From Heloderma charlesbogerti (Eukaryota > Chordata > Lepidosauria > Squamata > Helodermatidae): a stretch of 64,000 nucleotides of DNA. The stretch's first letter is position 1, and each line of letters starts with the position of its first letter. Location: positions 1,550,001 through 1,614,000 of the forward strand of contig JANEZZ010001953.1 in assembly GCA_026122225.1 (NCBI GenBank), in the 5' to 3' direction. Below are positions 1 to 12,090 of the stretch, one piece after another. Under the pieces are notes generated by a model, which searched no databases, was not told the DNA's origin, and saw only the letters and a program-made list of their open reading frames with translations. Both the position numbers and the translations under genes were made by a program.

Positions 1-1332
1 TTAACGCGCGGGCTTAAGGCTGGAATCACTTCCAAAGAGCCAGAAGCCCCGATTTACATCAGCACATTGTTTTTATAGATATTGTGACACATAGGAAACG
101 GCTCCTCCTCTCCCTCCCGTGTGGGGTTGCAGTCCTCAACATTTCTTCTCCTAGCACCATTGTTTATAATACAAGAAATGGGTTATAGGGTAGCCATGAT
201 AAGCAGAGAATAGAAGAGAACAGCAGAGAACAAGATATACAATTCTATGACCTTAGCCTTTGTTGACAAGATAAGAAATTCCTATGTCTCGTCATCTTAC
301 AAACATATATTTCAGAGAGCAAGAGCTCAGCAAGAACATGAAGCATGAGGCTGCATGAGGCTACTTAGTCTGACCCCCGATATGGCTGCTACAATAGGGC
401 TGTTGTAGCAGTAGACACAACCACTGGAGAACACTTTGCAGATTAAAAGTGCTAAAAATAAGTGTGTGCGCACTACTATGAACACACACGATATTAATGT
501 CAACACACACTGCACCCAATACATAAATATAAACGATGTTCTCTTTCCTTATTCTCTATCAATAGGAAAATTCTGAAGCATTTCCATACGATATGAGTAG
601 TAAAGGCTACCTACAGAATACAGTGCCTTCAAGAAAGGCTTGTCACACACTTTCCTTTACGAAGTCAACTCAACTTAAGAGAGACAGACTTTGCTCTACC
701 TTGCGATGAATTTATCTGTTGCCTTATAACCAATCATTCTGACCATTTCTTGGTTGAAAAAGAGCTATGTCAAACTTCAGAGTTTGAACATCAGTAGTTT
801 GGGGGGGGGGGGAGTCCAGCAAAGGGTTAACCTTGAAGAACTTCTTTACTATCCTGCTATTGCATTATGTGCATGATTTTTGTGACAAAACTAAATGCAG
901 AAAGATAAATGGTAATGGTTTAAGCCACCTTTCAACGATCCACTGAAAACAAATTCAGAGAACACAAATTATCTCTGCTGGAAAGCTTGGAGGCTTTCTG
1001 AAGACCAAACAGAAATACGTGATAGTTTAGATTCCAGTGTGGAATCTTATTTTGCTCAGGAATTTAGCAAAGGATAAGAAAGTGTTTTATATCCCCTTCT
1101 CTCCCCCCTCCCGCCAGCAATGAATTAGCCCACAGATTTTGCTGTTTAATAAAGCACTGGGCAAGATGCCAGGGGAAGTGTTTTGTTTTGCTTTGACACA
1201 AGCTCTGCCTCTAGGTGTTCAATACAGATTCAGAAAACCTTTATCTCAAAAGGAGCCATCATCACTGTGATGGCTGGAGCACAGCGATAAGCCAGACTGA
1301 AGTTGGTAACAAAGTGAAATCTAAGCTGGAAA
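1..1332. other. MAP3K3 3' intron, unassigned sequence
   Basis: I see no coding exon or intact repeat here. A run of 12 G lies near 800-812. The terminal MAP3K3 exon was searched for on the minus strand and not recognised. Confidence 0.5.
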
Positions 1333-1930
1333 ATGGAACACTGGATACTTACTGTGAAAGTCCCTTCTGGACTGGTGGGATGGAGGCATCTGAGGATCAG
1401 AATATCTCCTCTCATTGCCCAGTAAGGCTGGGATCCCATGATTAGTGAGCTTTGAAGAAAGTCCTGGTCTACCAGCTCTGCCTCCAGTTTCCATTCCATA
1501 GACAAAAAACATCTTTCTAGAAGGCAAGCCAACAACATGGAGCGTGCAGAGCAGGCCAATCGGGTAAGGAAAATGATGTCAGCCGCGTGAAGGGTTGAAT
1601 TGAATGCCTCCATTCTACCAACCCAGAGCGGACTTTCATGATAAGTATCCATCTGTTCTCTAATTGTGGGAGGAGAAATCCAAAGACTGGGATGTTCCCA
1701 AGCTATCTGCCTTCTTACAGGTGGGCTAGTAGCTGACTACTCAGGGAGGACCACGCTCTGGAGAAATCACCTGCTGAAGGCAGCCTCTGCTGAGTTAAAT
1801 TTATCGAGCTTGCAGTCATGGATAAATGTGTTAGGGTTGGCCCACATTGCAAATTTCTATGAGCAGTGCATTGGCAGAGAAAGCTGCCAAGGCAGCTGCA
1901 GATCGCACGGGATGAGTGGTAAGGTGTGAG
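1333..1930 (-). mobile_element. DIRS retrotransposon relic: outer edge, internal complementary region, recombinase tail
   Basis: Bases 1335-1392 (ggatacttactgtgaaagtc ... ggaggc) are the approximate reverse complement of 1596-1655, 200 bp away. This is the outer-edge/internal-complementary-region layout seen at 8405/8717 and at 60825/61112 in this window. The flank from 1735 to 1925 resembles the minus-strand recombinase C-terminus of the 8.8 kb element (ctctggagaaatcacctgctgaaggc against ctggaggaccctcctggtgaaggc). The copy is old and frame-broken, and its right part is missing. Confidence 0.6.
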
Positions 1931-3050
1931 GGCCGTAGCAGATGTTATGAGTCGTATGCTGTAACAATACAGCTCTTAAGGATGGATGTGCCTGTGCATT
2001 GATGTGATCTTGTGTAGGAGCTTTATGATCTGTTTTGGGGCCAGGGCAATCAGTCTCTTTTCTGTATTTATCTCTGCTCTAGATGGAAGATCAGTCTGGA
2101 TGGTTGAGGGTAATTTCTTGGTGTTTACCAGGAAGCCATGGCTATCTAGGCAAGAAAGGGTTGTAGAGAGGTTTTTCCACACTTTGGGAGGGGAGGGGAG
2201 GGAGCCTCCAGGGGAGGTGAAAATGTACTCCTTGAGGCCGCAGGAGGTGGGCTGCACAGGGTGGTCAGTCTAACATGTGTGACTGATGTCGTCTTCTCTA
2301 TCAGGTTTGCAGGCTTGGCTGCAGAAGAGAAATCCATCCCCACTGGAGCCATGAGGACTGAGGAAGGGGAAAGTGAAAGAGAAAGCTTTTTTGTTTTGTT
2401 TTTTAAACAGAGGCTGCAGAAGTAGCCAGAACATCAGGACTGAAAAGGGAGTCATTTAGCATTTTGAAATAAAGGAAGGAAGAGCTCCAAGAGTAACAGG
2501 TGAAGGCAGGGAAGGAAACTGGAGATGAAGCCAGAGGACCTGGACTTCATTTGTGTGATCCCTGCCTTCCTGGGCAGTGGGAAGAGATAACCCTATCCTT
2601 GGGTGCCTCTTCCCACCAACCCAAGAAAAGAATATACTTCACTGGCAAAAATAAGTCAGGTTTCGGTCTAGCAGATAAATGGAAGATATGGCAGCTGGTT
2701 GAGCGCTGACAGGATTAGAACCAAAACACAGCCACTGATTAAACAAACCCTGAAATGGGCAGACCATCAAAGAAACAGCCCAATGAGGGCTGAACATGCT
2801 CAGTAGCTTCCAGGAGCCACAGAAAGGTGAAGAGGGAGAGTTAATTGGCCACTTGAGCCCCTTATAGCTTATAGTAACCTCGAAGAGGGCACAGCTGGAT
2901 GACAACAGGAGCACTTCTGTTAGGGGATGAGGACACACTGCAACCCCAGTTATGCAATGAGCTGTGGTACCCTGGTTATGCAATGAGCTCCCAGAGAGGC
3001 TTGCTTGGCACCTACATTGTGCTCTTTCTGGCACCACCTTTTTTATTTTC
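1931..3050. other. Intron, unassigned sequence
   Basis: No exon, tRNA or clear repeat is seen. Small open frames on either strand lack homology that I recognise. A short direct repeat (tatgcaatgagct) occurs near 2949-2990. Confidence 0.4.
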
Positions 3051-3059
3051 CCAGGCACT

Positions 3060-3292
3060 TTAGTCTTTTAGTTCTGTTGTTTTAAATCTGTTACTGTATT
3101 TTAAATCTCTGTATTGCTGCTAGGCTTTATTCTGGTCTTACTTTTATACTGTAGGTTTAAACTTTTAAATTTTATAGTGCATTTTATGCTGTATTTTCTG
3201 GTTTTAATTGTTGTGAACTGCCCAGAGAGCTTTTGCCTATTGGGCAGTACAGAAATGTAATAAATGAATGAATGAATGAATGAACGAACGAA
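3060..3292 (+). mobile_element. LINE 3' tail fragment (L2/CR1-like) with (TGAA)n
   Basis: A T-rich 3' UTR ends with the reptile LINE tail signature gtgaactgcccagagagctt ... attgggcagtac and then a (TGAA)n run at about 3262-3290. The same signature occurs near 30815 and, inverted, at 26985. There is no coding capacity. Confidence 0.6.
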
Positions 3293-3699
3293 TAAAATGA
3301 AGCCACATATATAAAAAGGAAATTAAAAGTAATGAACAAAGTTTGTGGGCAGCCTATTTGTTCTTCCTTCCAACACACAACAGCACAATGTGGAAGCAGA
3401 AGCATCAGGACATGAGCTGGAGGGTTGAATAGATGACTAATATCAAACAAAATTGAAGGGAGAAGTCACATAGCAACCCACGGTATTTCAAAATTCTTCT
3501 TCTCTTTGGCTAGGCCAGACTATGCCAAACCCAACTTTCAATTCTGAGGCAAGCTAGAGAAAAGGAAAAATACTCTTATAGCATAGCCTACTTGGAGGAG
3601 TTTGGACTGGCACAGCTCAACTGATTCCTGCAGCATACATGCATAAGTTGTTTCCACCAGGGCTGAAGGCTGGGATTTTGGAGAAGAGCCCACAGAACC

Positions 3700-3900
3700 G
3701 CCTGAAGCCTCATGATAGTTCTGCTGCTGAAGCTAAGCAAGTCTGACACTCTAAGCTGCCTGGATGGGAGCCTGCTTGGGAAAGAACATTTGCTTACTGG
3801 CATTCTTCAAGTGGTCAACTGTGCAATCTCACAACTGAGATCTGCGCTAGGATAGAGCAGCTGCAAAACGATATAACAAGGGAGATGGCAATCTTCTCCC
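3700..3900 (+). repeat. 5S rRNA-like fragment, probably a 5S-derived SINE
   Basis: Bases 3728-3782 read gaagctaagcaagtctgac ... ctggatgggagcctgcttgg. This follows the internal promoter of 5S rRNA (GAAGCTAAGCAGGGTC ... TGGATGGGAGACCGCCTGGGAA) with mutations in both boxes. It is too degraded and incomplete to be a working 5S gene. SINE3-type or other 5S-derived SINE is likely; the non-5S part continues to about 3900. Confidence 0.55.
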
Positions 3901-3904
3901 TTCC

Positions 3905-4856
3905 CTTTACAGAGAGATTTGTCCTATCATGAGGACAAATCTCAAGAAGTGGGATGGGGTGAATCTCACTGTTGTTATTTCTGCCAGCAAAAAAGTGTCC
4001 AGTAATAAACTAAAGACACTGGGGGGGGAGGGGGGAGAAGGGCAGGTTGCGTGACTGCATGAAAAACCACTCCAAGAACTGGTTGTAGTTAAGTAACATG
4101 TCTATCATCTTTATGCTCTCTGTGTAGTTCCACAGTTGGGTGACTGGCAAGGTAGCATACTGGGACTGGGTGCTGGAACAACTCTTCCAGATGTGGCATC
4201 AGCATGATCTTTTACATTAAGAGCATAATGCTGAAGAGGTGTGGAAGGGGTGGCCCAAGTAGCAGCCTTGAGGAGATACAATGAGGACACAGCCCAGAAA
4301 TATGCCAAGGAAACTGTAACTCCTCAAGCAGAATATACCTTAACACTGGTGGATGCCGGCTGTTTGGCCTATTAGTTAGTAACAAAGAAAGTTGCCAAGC
4401 ATGAAGGCTGCTCCTCAAGGCAGAGCTAATGGAAGAAAGGGTGGGGTACAGAGGACAATGATGGTGATGAGGGTCAAACCTGCTTTCAGAGCTAAAGTTT
4501 AACCCTGGAATGATTGTGCTGTGCATTGTTCATATCACTGAATAGCTGCACCCACCCTCATGTAACTAGAGCTAGTGGTCAAAGGCTGCAGTGCCCAGCC
4601 ATCTTTTTGACGTATTGGCTTCCATATGAATTAAGTCCTTGTCTGTCCCACACAGCAGACAGGAGCAGCTGTAAGACTAATGCAGCATCAGTTGGTATCC
4701 CAAGAGAAATGGGGATCCCAGGAGAAAAGTTCCCTTTCCTTTTCCAGAAGTGCACCTTGCACTTCTGGCCATAAGCTTAGAAGTTGATGGACCTCCGCGC
4801 ACCAAAATCCTGTCCAATGCTATGCACCAAGCAAGCACCACAGAGCAATTTCTCAC
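3905..4856. other. Intron, unassigned sequence
   Basis: This stretch lies directly downstream of the kinase exon ending at 4857. It holds a G-rich patch at 4021-4037 and no exon that I recognise. Confidence 0.4.
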
Positions 4857-5034
4857 CAGACATCGGCCTTTCTTCCATAACCCTCCCCACTGATCACTTC
4901 TGGGCTCATCCAATAGGGCGTGCCAGTGACAGAGCGGATGCTGGTCCCAGACATGCAGATCGTCTGCAGCCGTTTGCTAGCTCCAAAGTCCCCAAGCTTC
5001 ACATTGCCAGCAGAGTCCCGGAGAATATTTGCTC
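4857..5034 (-). CDS. MAP3K3: MAP3K3 exon: kinase DFG to activation loop (3'-most exon in window)
   Basis: This 178-bp exon encodes [20 protein letters not shown], then the activation segment and [23 protein letters not shown]. The magnesium-binding DFG and the substrate-positioning APE equivalent (SPE) are intact. The activation loop reads [11 protein letters not shown], where human MEKK3 has GM instead of SI; the Ser and Thr in RSVTGT are the positions known to be phosphorylated in MEKK3. The acceptor is ccccatctcag and the donor is TG|gtgaga, which splits the W codon. The exon carrying the rest of the C-lobe should follow but is not seen between 1 and 4856. Confidence 0.95.
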
Positions 5035-5984
5035 CTGAGATGGGGAAGTGCAAAAATAAAAATAAACGAAACAGCTGTATGTGTACAATTTGAAGTTTAG
5101 ATTGACAACTGACACAACTCTTGCTTGGTTTAAAACAGCCAGAGTTTCGTACAGATTTCTCTGTCACCATCTCTACCTTGCAAGGTACTTGTGGCAAGGG
5201 TGGGGAAAATGAGGAACAGCCTAGGAGTGGGGGAAGCTGACTCCAGGGATGAATGAGTGAGTGAGTGAATGTATAGCAATCAGCCTTACGATACACTAAA
5301 CCACTCACCAAGATAGCATGCAGCACATTAGCCAAATATGGAAGAGGCTGGAGAAAAGTGTGCTTCCCCACTCCCTTATTGTCCCCGTCCTGTCTCCTTT
5401 CCCAAGAACTGTGGAGTGGAACAGTTACTCCCATCAGTCACTGAATATGCTGGGTTACATTTTTTGAATGCTACAGATGGACAAAAGTTGTCTTTTTACT
5501 TACGTATCCAAGCCAGCAGTTTCCCCACTTTGCTACTGATCATGAGGTAGCAAAATCCACACCATGTTAAAGCTCATGCTTACAACGAAAGACTTTCCAC
5601 TCTCTTTCTTTACAAAACATAGCTGTGGGGGGCTCTGATCCAGCTTGGGATTGTTGCACAAAGGAGGGAGGGAGGTTTAACCCTTTCCATCCTTTTTTTT
5701 TTCACACCAAAGATCACCCTGACACAATTATTTGCTGCAAATAACACCTTTGGGACAAATAGTAGCATTGGGGGGGGGGATTTTTGAAAGAAAGGCAGTG
5801 CAGGGATTAGAACCCCCCTCCCCATGCTATAGTCCCAATCTGACTTCTCTGCAGCAGCTTACTCTAAACGAGTAGAGAGCTGTCAGCATGTGCTTTTAAG
5901 TGCATCAGTAACATAATGCGCTCCATTTCCAAGTCTGTTCCTGCTAATTCTGCAAAAACTTCCCTCTCATAAAGTAGTTCAAAC
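5035..5984. other. Intron between the DFG and HRD exons, unassigned part
   Basis: No coding sequence or clear repeat is seen. It contains short homopolymer runs (T at 5694, G at 5770) and the acceptor tract of the DFG exon at its left end. Confidence 0.4.
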
Positions 5985-6212
5985 CAGAGAGCCAGTGTGG
6001 TGTAGTGGTTAGAGTGTTGGATTGGGACTCAGGAGATGCAGGTTCTAGTCCCCACTCAGCCATGAAGCGTATTGGGTGACTTTGGGCCAGTCGCCGACTC
6101 TCAGCCTCACAGGATAAAATGGAGAGGAGGAGGACCATGTAAGCTGCCTTGGGCTCCTTGCAAGAGGAAAAACTGGCAGGATATAAATGTAATAATAATT
6201 AATGAATAAAGT
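5985..6212 (+). mobile_element. Sauria-type tRNA-derived SINE
   Basis: The copy starts gagagccagtgtggtgtagt, with polymerase III box A in tgtagtggttagagtgttgg and box B in aggttctagtcc. It continues with the conserved body gtgactttgggccagtcgc ... tctcagcctcacagg and ends in a (AATA)-like tail. This family is characteristic of squamates and is the clearest lineage marker in the window after BovB. Confidence 0.85.
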
Positions 6213-6773
<561 letters not shown>

Positions 6774-6833
6774 TTAAAAAGTAAATCATCTTGCAACCCA
6801 CTGTGGTCAGAAGTAGATGACAATTGCTTTCTA

Positions 6834-7435
<602 letters not shown>

Positions 7436-7930
7436 TCGCTGAGGGAACTGCACTGGCTGCCTATTCACTACTGAGCCAGGTTTAAGGTTTTGGTACTAGT
7501 GTACAAAGCCCTAAACAACTTGGGACCATGATACTTGAGAGAGCACCTTCTCTCTTACCAACCTGCCTGATACAGGCATGTTCCTGGTGGTTCCACATGG
7601 ACCTATGGCCTGACTGATGTCCACCTAGAGAAGGGCCTTCCATGTGGTGGCTGCCTTCCTGTGGAACTCCCTACCTCTGCAGGTCAGGCAGGAGCTAACA
7701 CTGGGGGTTGGGGGGGGCACCCCCTAAAAACAGTTCTTTTCTAGGAAGATTTCTTTGCTTAACCAGCCTCAGTATTATTGGCACTCTGTTTTTTTTTAAA
7801 GAATAATTTTAATATCACGTTTCATGCTTTTTATCTTTTGTTCATTTTATCTCTTGTTGTTTACTGCTCCAGAATCTGTTTAGAAGTGGAACAGTATACA
7901 AATGGTGTAAATGAAAATGAATGAATGGAT
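7436..7930 (+). mobile_element. L2/CR1-like LINE, 3' fragment
   Basis: The plus strand reads gaactgcactggctgcctat and then gtgtacaaagccctaaacaa, the degraded counterpart of LHWLPV ... VLTFKALYG in the complete L2 at 17.5 kb. It then runs through tgtggaactccctacctctg (LWNSLP) to a tail with (TGAA)-like repeats at 7905-7925. It is an old, frame-broken 5'-truncated copy. Confidence 0.7.
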
Positions 7931-8045
7931 TTCCACCGTGATTTATTTCTATTTGGATTAGAACCCAATTAAAAAAGTTACATTGATTACCTACTTTAGC
8001 TGATTCATCTGTCAATTAAATTTAAGGCTAAGCATAGCATTTCTA

Positions 8046-8112
8046 GGACAGGAAGGCCTGGAGTGCTATGGTCTATGGGGTCACGAAGAGTCGGACACTG
8101 AACAACAATATA
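8046..8112 (+). mobile_element. RTE-BovB 3' end fragment
   Basis: The string ctatggggtcacgaagagtc and the following ggacactgaacaacaata match the last ~60 bp of the BovB copies at 34355-34410 and, inverted, 49045-49100. Only the 3' terminus is present, so this is either a very short 5'-truncated BovB or the tail of a BovB-mobilised SINE. Confidence 0.7.
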
Positions 8113-8404
8113 GCATTTCTAGAGCAAAAGGCGTAATCTTGGAAGAAGACATAATCTTGAAAGGCATGTGCAGTGTGCGCATGTACATGCAGGTGACAGA
8201 AGGGAGAATGCCTCTTTGAAGATGGTACTTGCCATCTACAGTTTTATAAGAACTTCCATTAAAAAAAAATTAAATAACCTGCTCCTTGATTAATTCTGAC
8301 AACTTTTAGCCAATACAAAGGGTTTTTTTAATGATTTAGATTTAGTTGATTATAAACACAGCAGCCCTAATTTCTATCCCCATGGTCAACTTACAAAATA
8401 CATC
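8113..8404. other. Intron, unassigned sequence up to the DIRS boundary
   Basis: Nothing recognised. The last bases, aaatacatc, abut the DIRS terminus; no target duplication is visible when compared with the right flank at 13028. Confidence 0.4.
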
Positions 8405-8567
8405 AGAAACGGAAATTCTTTACTCACCAGTGAATTTCTGTTCTCTCCGTGTGAAGGAGGCCAGTCAGTATGGGGAGAGTCCCACCTCCAGGCCTGAGAA
8501 GACAGTCTCCAAAAGGAACTTCTGGAGGAGGCGGGGCCTCCCCCATGCTTGCCAGTTGAGTCTTCCA
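8405..8567. repeat. DIRS left terminal region (inverted repeat)
   Basis: Bases 8455-8567 (aggaggccagtcagtatggg through gcctcccccatgcttgccag) pair with the reverse complement of 12905-13010. The outermost 50 bases (agaaacggaaattctttact ...) are absent from the right terminus and instead pair with the internal region at 8717-8772. Confidence 0.85.
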
Positions 8568-8716
8568 AGTCGTTGAAACTCCTCGGAAGCCCTCCGCCCT
8601 GACGGTCTTCGACTGTGACCCTTGATTGACGACCAGGCTGAGGAAGCAACAGTGGTGAAGCCTGTCTAGCCTAAGAGTCGCCTAGAAGGAGGCTGGCCCA
8701 GGCGGGCCTGACTGGC

Positions 8717-8803
8717 CTCCTTCACTTGGAGAGAACAGAAATTCACCGGTGAGTAAAGAATTTCCGTTTCTCCTACCGAGAGCAGGAGGCCAGTCAGTAC
8801 GGG
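8717..8803. repeat. DIRS internal complementary region
   Basis: The run ggagagaacagaaattcacc ... aatttccgtttct is a near-perfect reverse complement of the left edge. It passes directly into tctcctaccgagagcaggag ... cagtcagtacggg, the reverse complement of the right edge. The two halves overlap on GTTTCT, present at both outer ends. This is the sequence expected of a circle or end-joining template. Confidence 0.85.
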
Positions 8804-8819
8804 AATGTGCCAAAGCAGT

Positions 8820-9567
8820 TCATCCCTGGGTGGGCCAACAAACCCTTAGGCTGGCCCCCAGGGGCTGTAGAACCCTCTGGAGGACCCTCCTGGTGAAGGC
8901 ACCCTCTGCAGAGGCAAAAAGGTTGATTTTGTAGTGACGTGCAAATGTATGCACCGACGACCATGTGGCCGCCCTGCAGATCTCCTCAAGTGGAGCCCTA
9001 CCCCAGAAGGCTGCTGATGTGGCCATCCCCCTAATGGAGTGGGACAGTATTCCCTCTGGGGCTGTTAGGCCACTAGAGGTGTAGGGCAGTGCGATGCACT
9101 CGCGAAGCCAGTGTGCTAGAGAGGCTACTGACACCTCCTTGCTCGTGGAGGATGGTCTGAGGGACACAAGTAGGGTGCTGTGTTGCCTGTGGGGCCTGGT
9201 TCTATCCAGATAGAATTCGAGGGCCCGCCTGGCATCCAGGCTATGCCACTCCCTTTCCTGGGGGTTGGAAGGGTGAGGGCAAAAGGATGGGATGACCAGT
9301 TCCTGGGCTCTGTGGAAGTCAGAGTTGACCTTGGGCATGAAGGTTGGATCCAGGAGGAGGACCACCTTGTCCCTGTGAAAAATACAAGGCTCCTTTTCTG
9401 CCGAAAGAGCCACCCAGTTCCAAGACCCTCCTGGCGGACATGATGGCCAGAAGGAATATCATCCTAAGGGACAGCACCTTAAGGGTGGCAGCTCCTAGGG
9501 GTTCAAATGGGGCTTTGGACAGTGCCTTGAGCATGGTGTTGAGGCTCCATGTGGGGAACCTTCTCAC
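8820..9567 (-). pseudogene. DIRS tyrosine recombinase (degraded)
   Basis: Two overlapping minus-strand frames encode a DIRS recombinase. The N-terminal part (9319-9567) contains LKVLSLRMIFLLAIMSARRV, which carries the first catalytic arginine in SARRV. The C-terminal part (8820-9413) has the block ICRAATWSSVHTFARHYKIN, with the H-x-x-R box and the terminal tyrosine. The same block is recognisable in relics at 57.3 and 61.3 kb. A frame shift near 9.4 kb separates the halves, so the protein is not made intact. Confidence 0.8.
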
Positions 9568-9599
9568 CAGGGAAGGGCTGATCAGTGAAGCCGCCCTCA

Positions 9600-10090
9600 G
9601 GAACCTCTTGATGTAGGGGTGAGAACCCAGCCCCCTCCACCCGCTTCCCTAGTATGGATCCTAAGGCAGAAACCTGTCTCCTTAGGATATTAGTTTTAAG
9701 GCCTGCTGACAGGCCCTCCTGAAGAAACTCCAGGAAATTGCCTATGCTGGTGACTAGTGGGTCCCTCCCTGTAGCCTGGGCCCATGTGATGAAAGCCTTC
9801 CAGGTGTGCTCATATGATGCTCATATGATGGAAGTCCTCCATATCAGTGGAGGACTTCCTGGAGGCTAGGAGGGTGGAAACCACCCTTGAAGAGTAGTCC
9901 TGGCAAGAGACCATCATGTCCAGCAGTTTTGTGAGCTCTGAGGTGGGATTTCTTTTCAGTCTGGATCTGGGCTGCCAGTCTTACTGTAGCCTGCCTGTCC
10001 GGGGAAAGAGTCATAATGTCCATGGCTGTGTTCAGGGTCACCCCCAGGTGGAGTATGGACTGTGAAGGTGACAGGGAGCTCTTTTTCCTA
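9600..10090 (-). pseudogene. DIRS segment between reverse transcriptase and recombinase (internally deleted)
   Basis: A minus-strand frame at 9844-10041 (LNTAMDIMTLSPDRQATVRL ...) continues the reverse transcriptase connection. The RNase H block with DLFAT, well seen in the second DIRS at 62.6 kb, is not found. A duplicated 10-mer (tcatatgatg) at 9810-9830 may mark the deletion junction. Confidence 0.5.
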
Positions 10091-10119
10091 TTGATGACGA
10101 ATCCTAGGGACCACAGAGT

Positions 10120-10779
10120 TCAAAGAGTGGCACTGGTGTCCTGCATACCCTGTTCCCATGATGTTGAGTGGATTAGAATGTTGGCCAAATAGGGGTGTAG
10201 CTGGATGCCCTTTGACCTCAGGTGGGTCACTGAGGCGAGGAGGATCTTTGTGAACACTCTTGGAGCTGTGGCTAGGCCAAAGGGAAGAGCCTTGAATTGG
10301 AATCGCTTTGTTCCATAGCTGAAACGTAGAAACTTGCGGTGAGATGGTCGGATGGGAATGTGCAGGTAGGCCTCTGCCAGATCCACCAAGGTCAAGAAGT
10401 CCCCTCTTTGGAGGCTCTCTTTTATGGACTTGATCATCTCCATTCGGAACTTCTGCATCTTTAAGCAGCGATTGAGCCTCTTCAAGTTCAGAATGGGTCT
10501 GGATCCCCCGTTCCTCTTCAGGACTGTGAAGAAGAGGGATAAGACGCCCCGTCCCCTCTCTTTCCAAGGCACATTTCCAATGGTTCGGATCTGACAGAGG
10601 TGTTGAACAGCTGTGAGAGTCCTCAAATGCCCAGCTGGGTCCTTCCGATGGGGGGAACTGAAGAAGTGTTCCCTGGGTAGTCTCTGGAGTTCTATAGAAT
10701 AGCCCTCTGTCACTGTTTCCAGGACCAAGCAGTCTGAGCAGAGCTGCCTCCAGGCATTTGAGAAGTCCCGCAGCCCCAC
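10120..10779 (-). pseudogene. DIRS reverse transcriptase domain (active site lost)
   Basis: The 219-codon frame contains FFTVLKRNGGSRPILNLKRL, then GDFLTLVDLAEAYLHIPIRP and FQFKALPFGLATAPRVFTKI, the fingers and palm of a DIRS/Ty3-like reverse transcriptase. Motif A keeps VDLAEAY. The motif C position reads YLANILI where active relatives have YLDD, so both metal-binding aspartates are gone and the copy cannot polymerise. Confidence 0.85.
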
Positions 10780-10872
10780 TGGAGGGGATGGTGTGTCATG
10801 CTGAACTGGTGGCCTTGCCTTGCTGGGGGTGGGGGCTCTGTGGTTGCCCGGCTTGGCTCTGGCGCTGTGTCG

Positions 10873-12090
10873 TCATTTGGCTTTTCCCTCCCTAGGAACG
10901 TATGTGGAGGGGAAGGGTGGTCTGAAGGAACGAAAGGGCTTGGGCTCCATCTGAAAGTGCTTTGCCTCTTTCTTTGCTGGGTTCGGTAAGGCTTTCTTCT
11001 TGTCCTTTGTCTCCACCAGCAGTTTATACAAGGCTTCCCCGAACAGCAGCTTACCTGAGAAGGGAATGCCTGCCACATTAGATTTGGTTTTGGTGTCCAC
11101 CCCCAAGTTGCGTAGCCAGATGTTCCTTCTTGCCACAATGTTGGCTGCTGTTGCCTTTGCCGCCAGCTGGAAGGAGTCTAGCGATGCGTTGGCTAGGAAT
11201 GCCGCTACCACTGCCATGTCCTGCATGCAGGCTTCCTTCCCTAGGTCTCTGCCCTGGAGCAGTCCATTTGCCATCATGAAGATGCCCCTGGTGACTGTAG
11301 TAGATGTGGTCACTGCCTGCATGTAAGTGGCTGAGGACTAGAAGCCCCTACAGAAGGCTGCCTCAGCCCTTCAATCGTGCTGGTCTGAGGGAAGCTTGTC
11401 CTGCTCTGAGGCCAAGAGGGCCTTGGAGTTGAGAGTGGGGACAGGTTCGTCTTCTCTCAGGTGACCAAATCGTGCATGGCATCCTCTTGCGGGCGATATA
11501 ACTTCTCACAGTGGTGATGGAGTGGCCTAGATCTGGTGGGCTTAGACCACTCCTTGCATAGAACCTCTTCCAGGTTTAGTGGAAGTGGCACATATGGGGG
11601 GGGGGCGGCGATGGGAAGGCCGCCACTGCCCCTGCCCTCTTTGCCTGTCCCTGGAGGGGTGATGCACCTTTTTCCACGTCTGTAAGCTCCAGGATGTTAA
11701 GACATTTGGAGATTACTCTGGGAAATGCCTCCGAGGGGAAAAGATGGCCCAGCTGGAGTTTTCCTTTGGGCTTGTCCCCCTCAGACTCTGATGAGCTTGA
11801 TCTGGGGGCAAGGGATCTAGAACTTGGGAGTTGGAGAGGTAGGCTGTGGATGAGGAAGGGACTCTGGCCCTTTGGCTCCCTTCTCCATGCCCCCCCTTCT
11901 TTCTCTGGGTGGACGGAGACAACAATTTGGTGCGCTTCCTCGCAGAAGTGCCCCTACTTGAGGTGGATCGGGACCTGCCCAAGGCCTCCCTCCTCCTCCC
12001 CCTCTGCCTGCTTTTCCTGGAGTGGGCATAGGGGGTGAGGGTGCACCTGCACCTCTGTTTGGTGCATGTTCTGCCGCGCTGGATATCCAC
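10873..12090 (-). pseudogene. DIRS gag-like region (degraded)
   Basis: The frame at 10873-11322 encodes an alanine-rich helical protein (VAAFLANASLDSFQLAAKAT ... ATAANIVARRNIWLRNLGVD) typical of DIRS ORF1. Upstream, 11713-12090 encodes an Arg/Ser-rich stretch (GRSRSTSSRGTSARKRTK). Frame changes around 11.35 kb break the continuity. Confidence 0.65.

Noticed and set aside
1..4856. Terminal MAP3K3 exon(s) with the rest of the kinase C-lobe
   Set aside because: No minus-strand frame shows the expected TVVEMLTEKPPW or FVEARQRPSAEELL type blocks, so it is probably left of the window.
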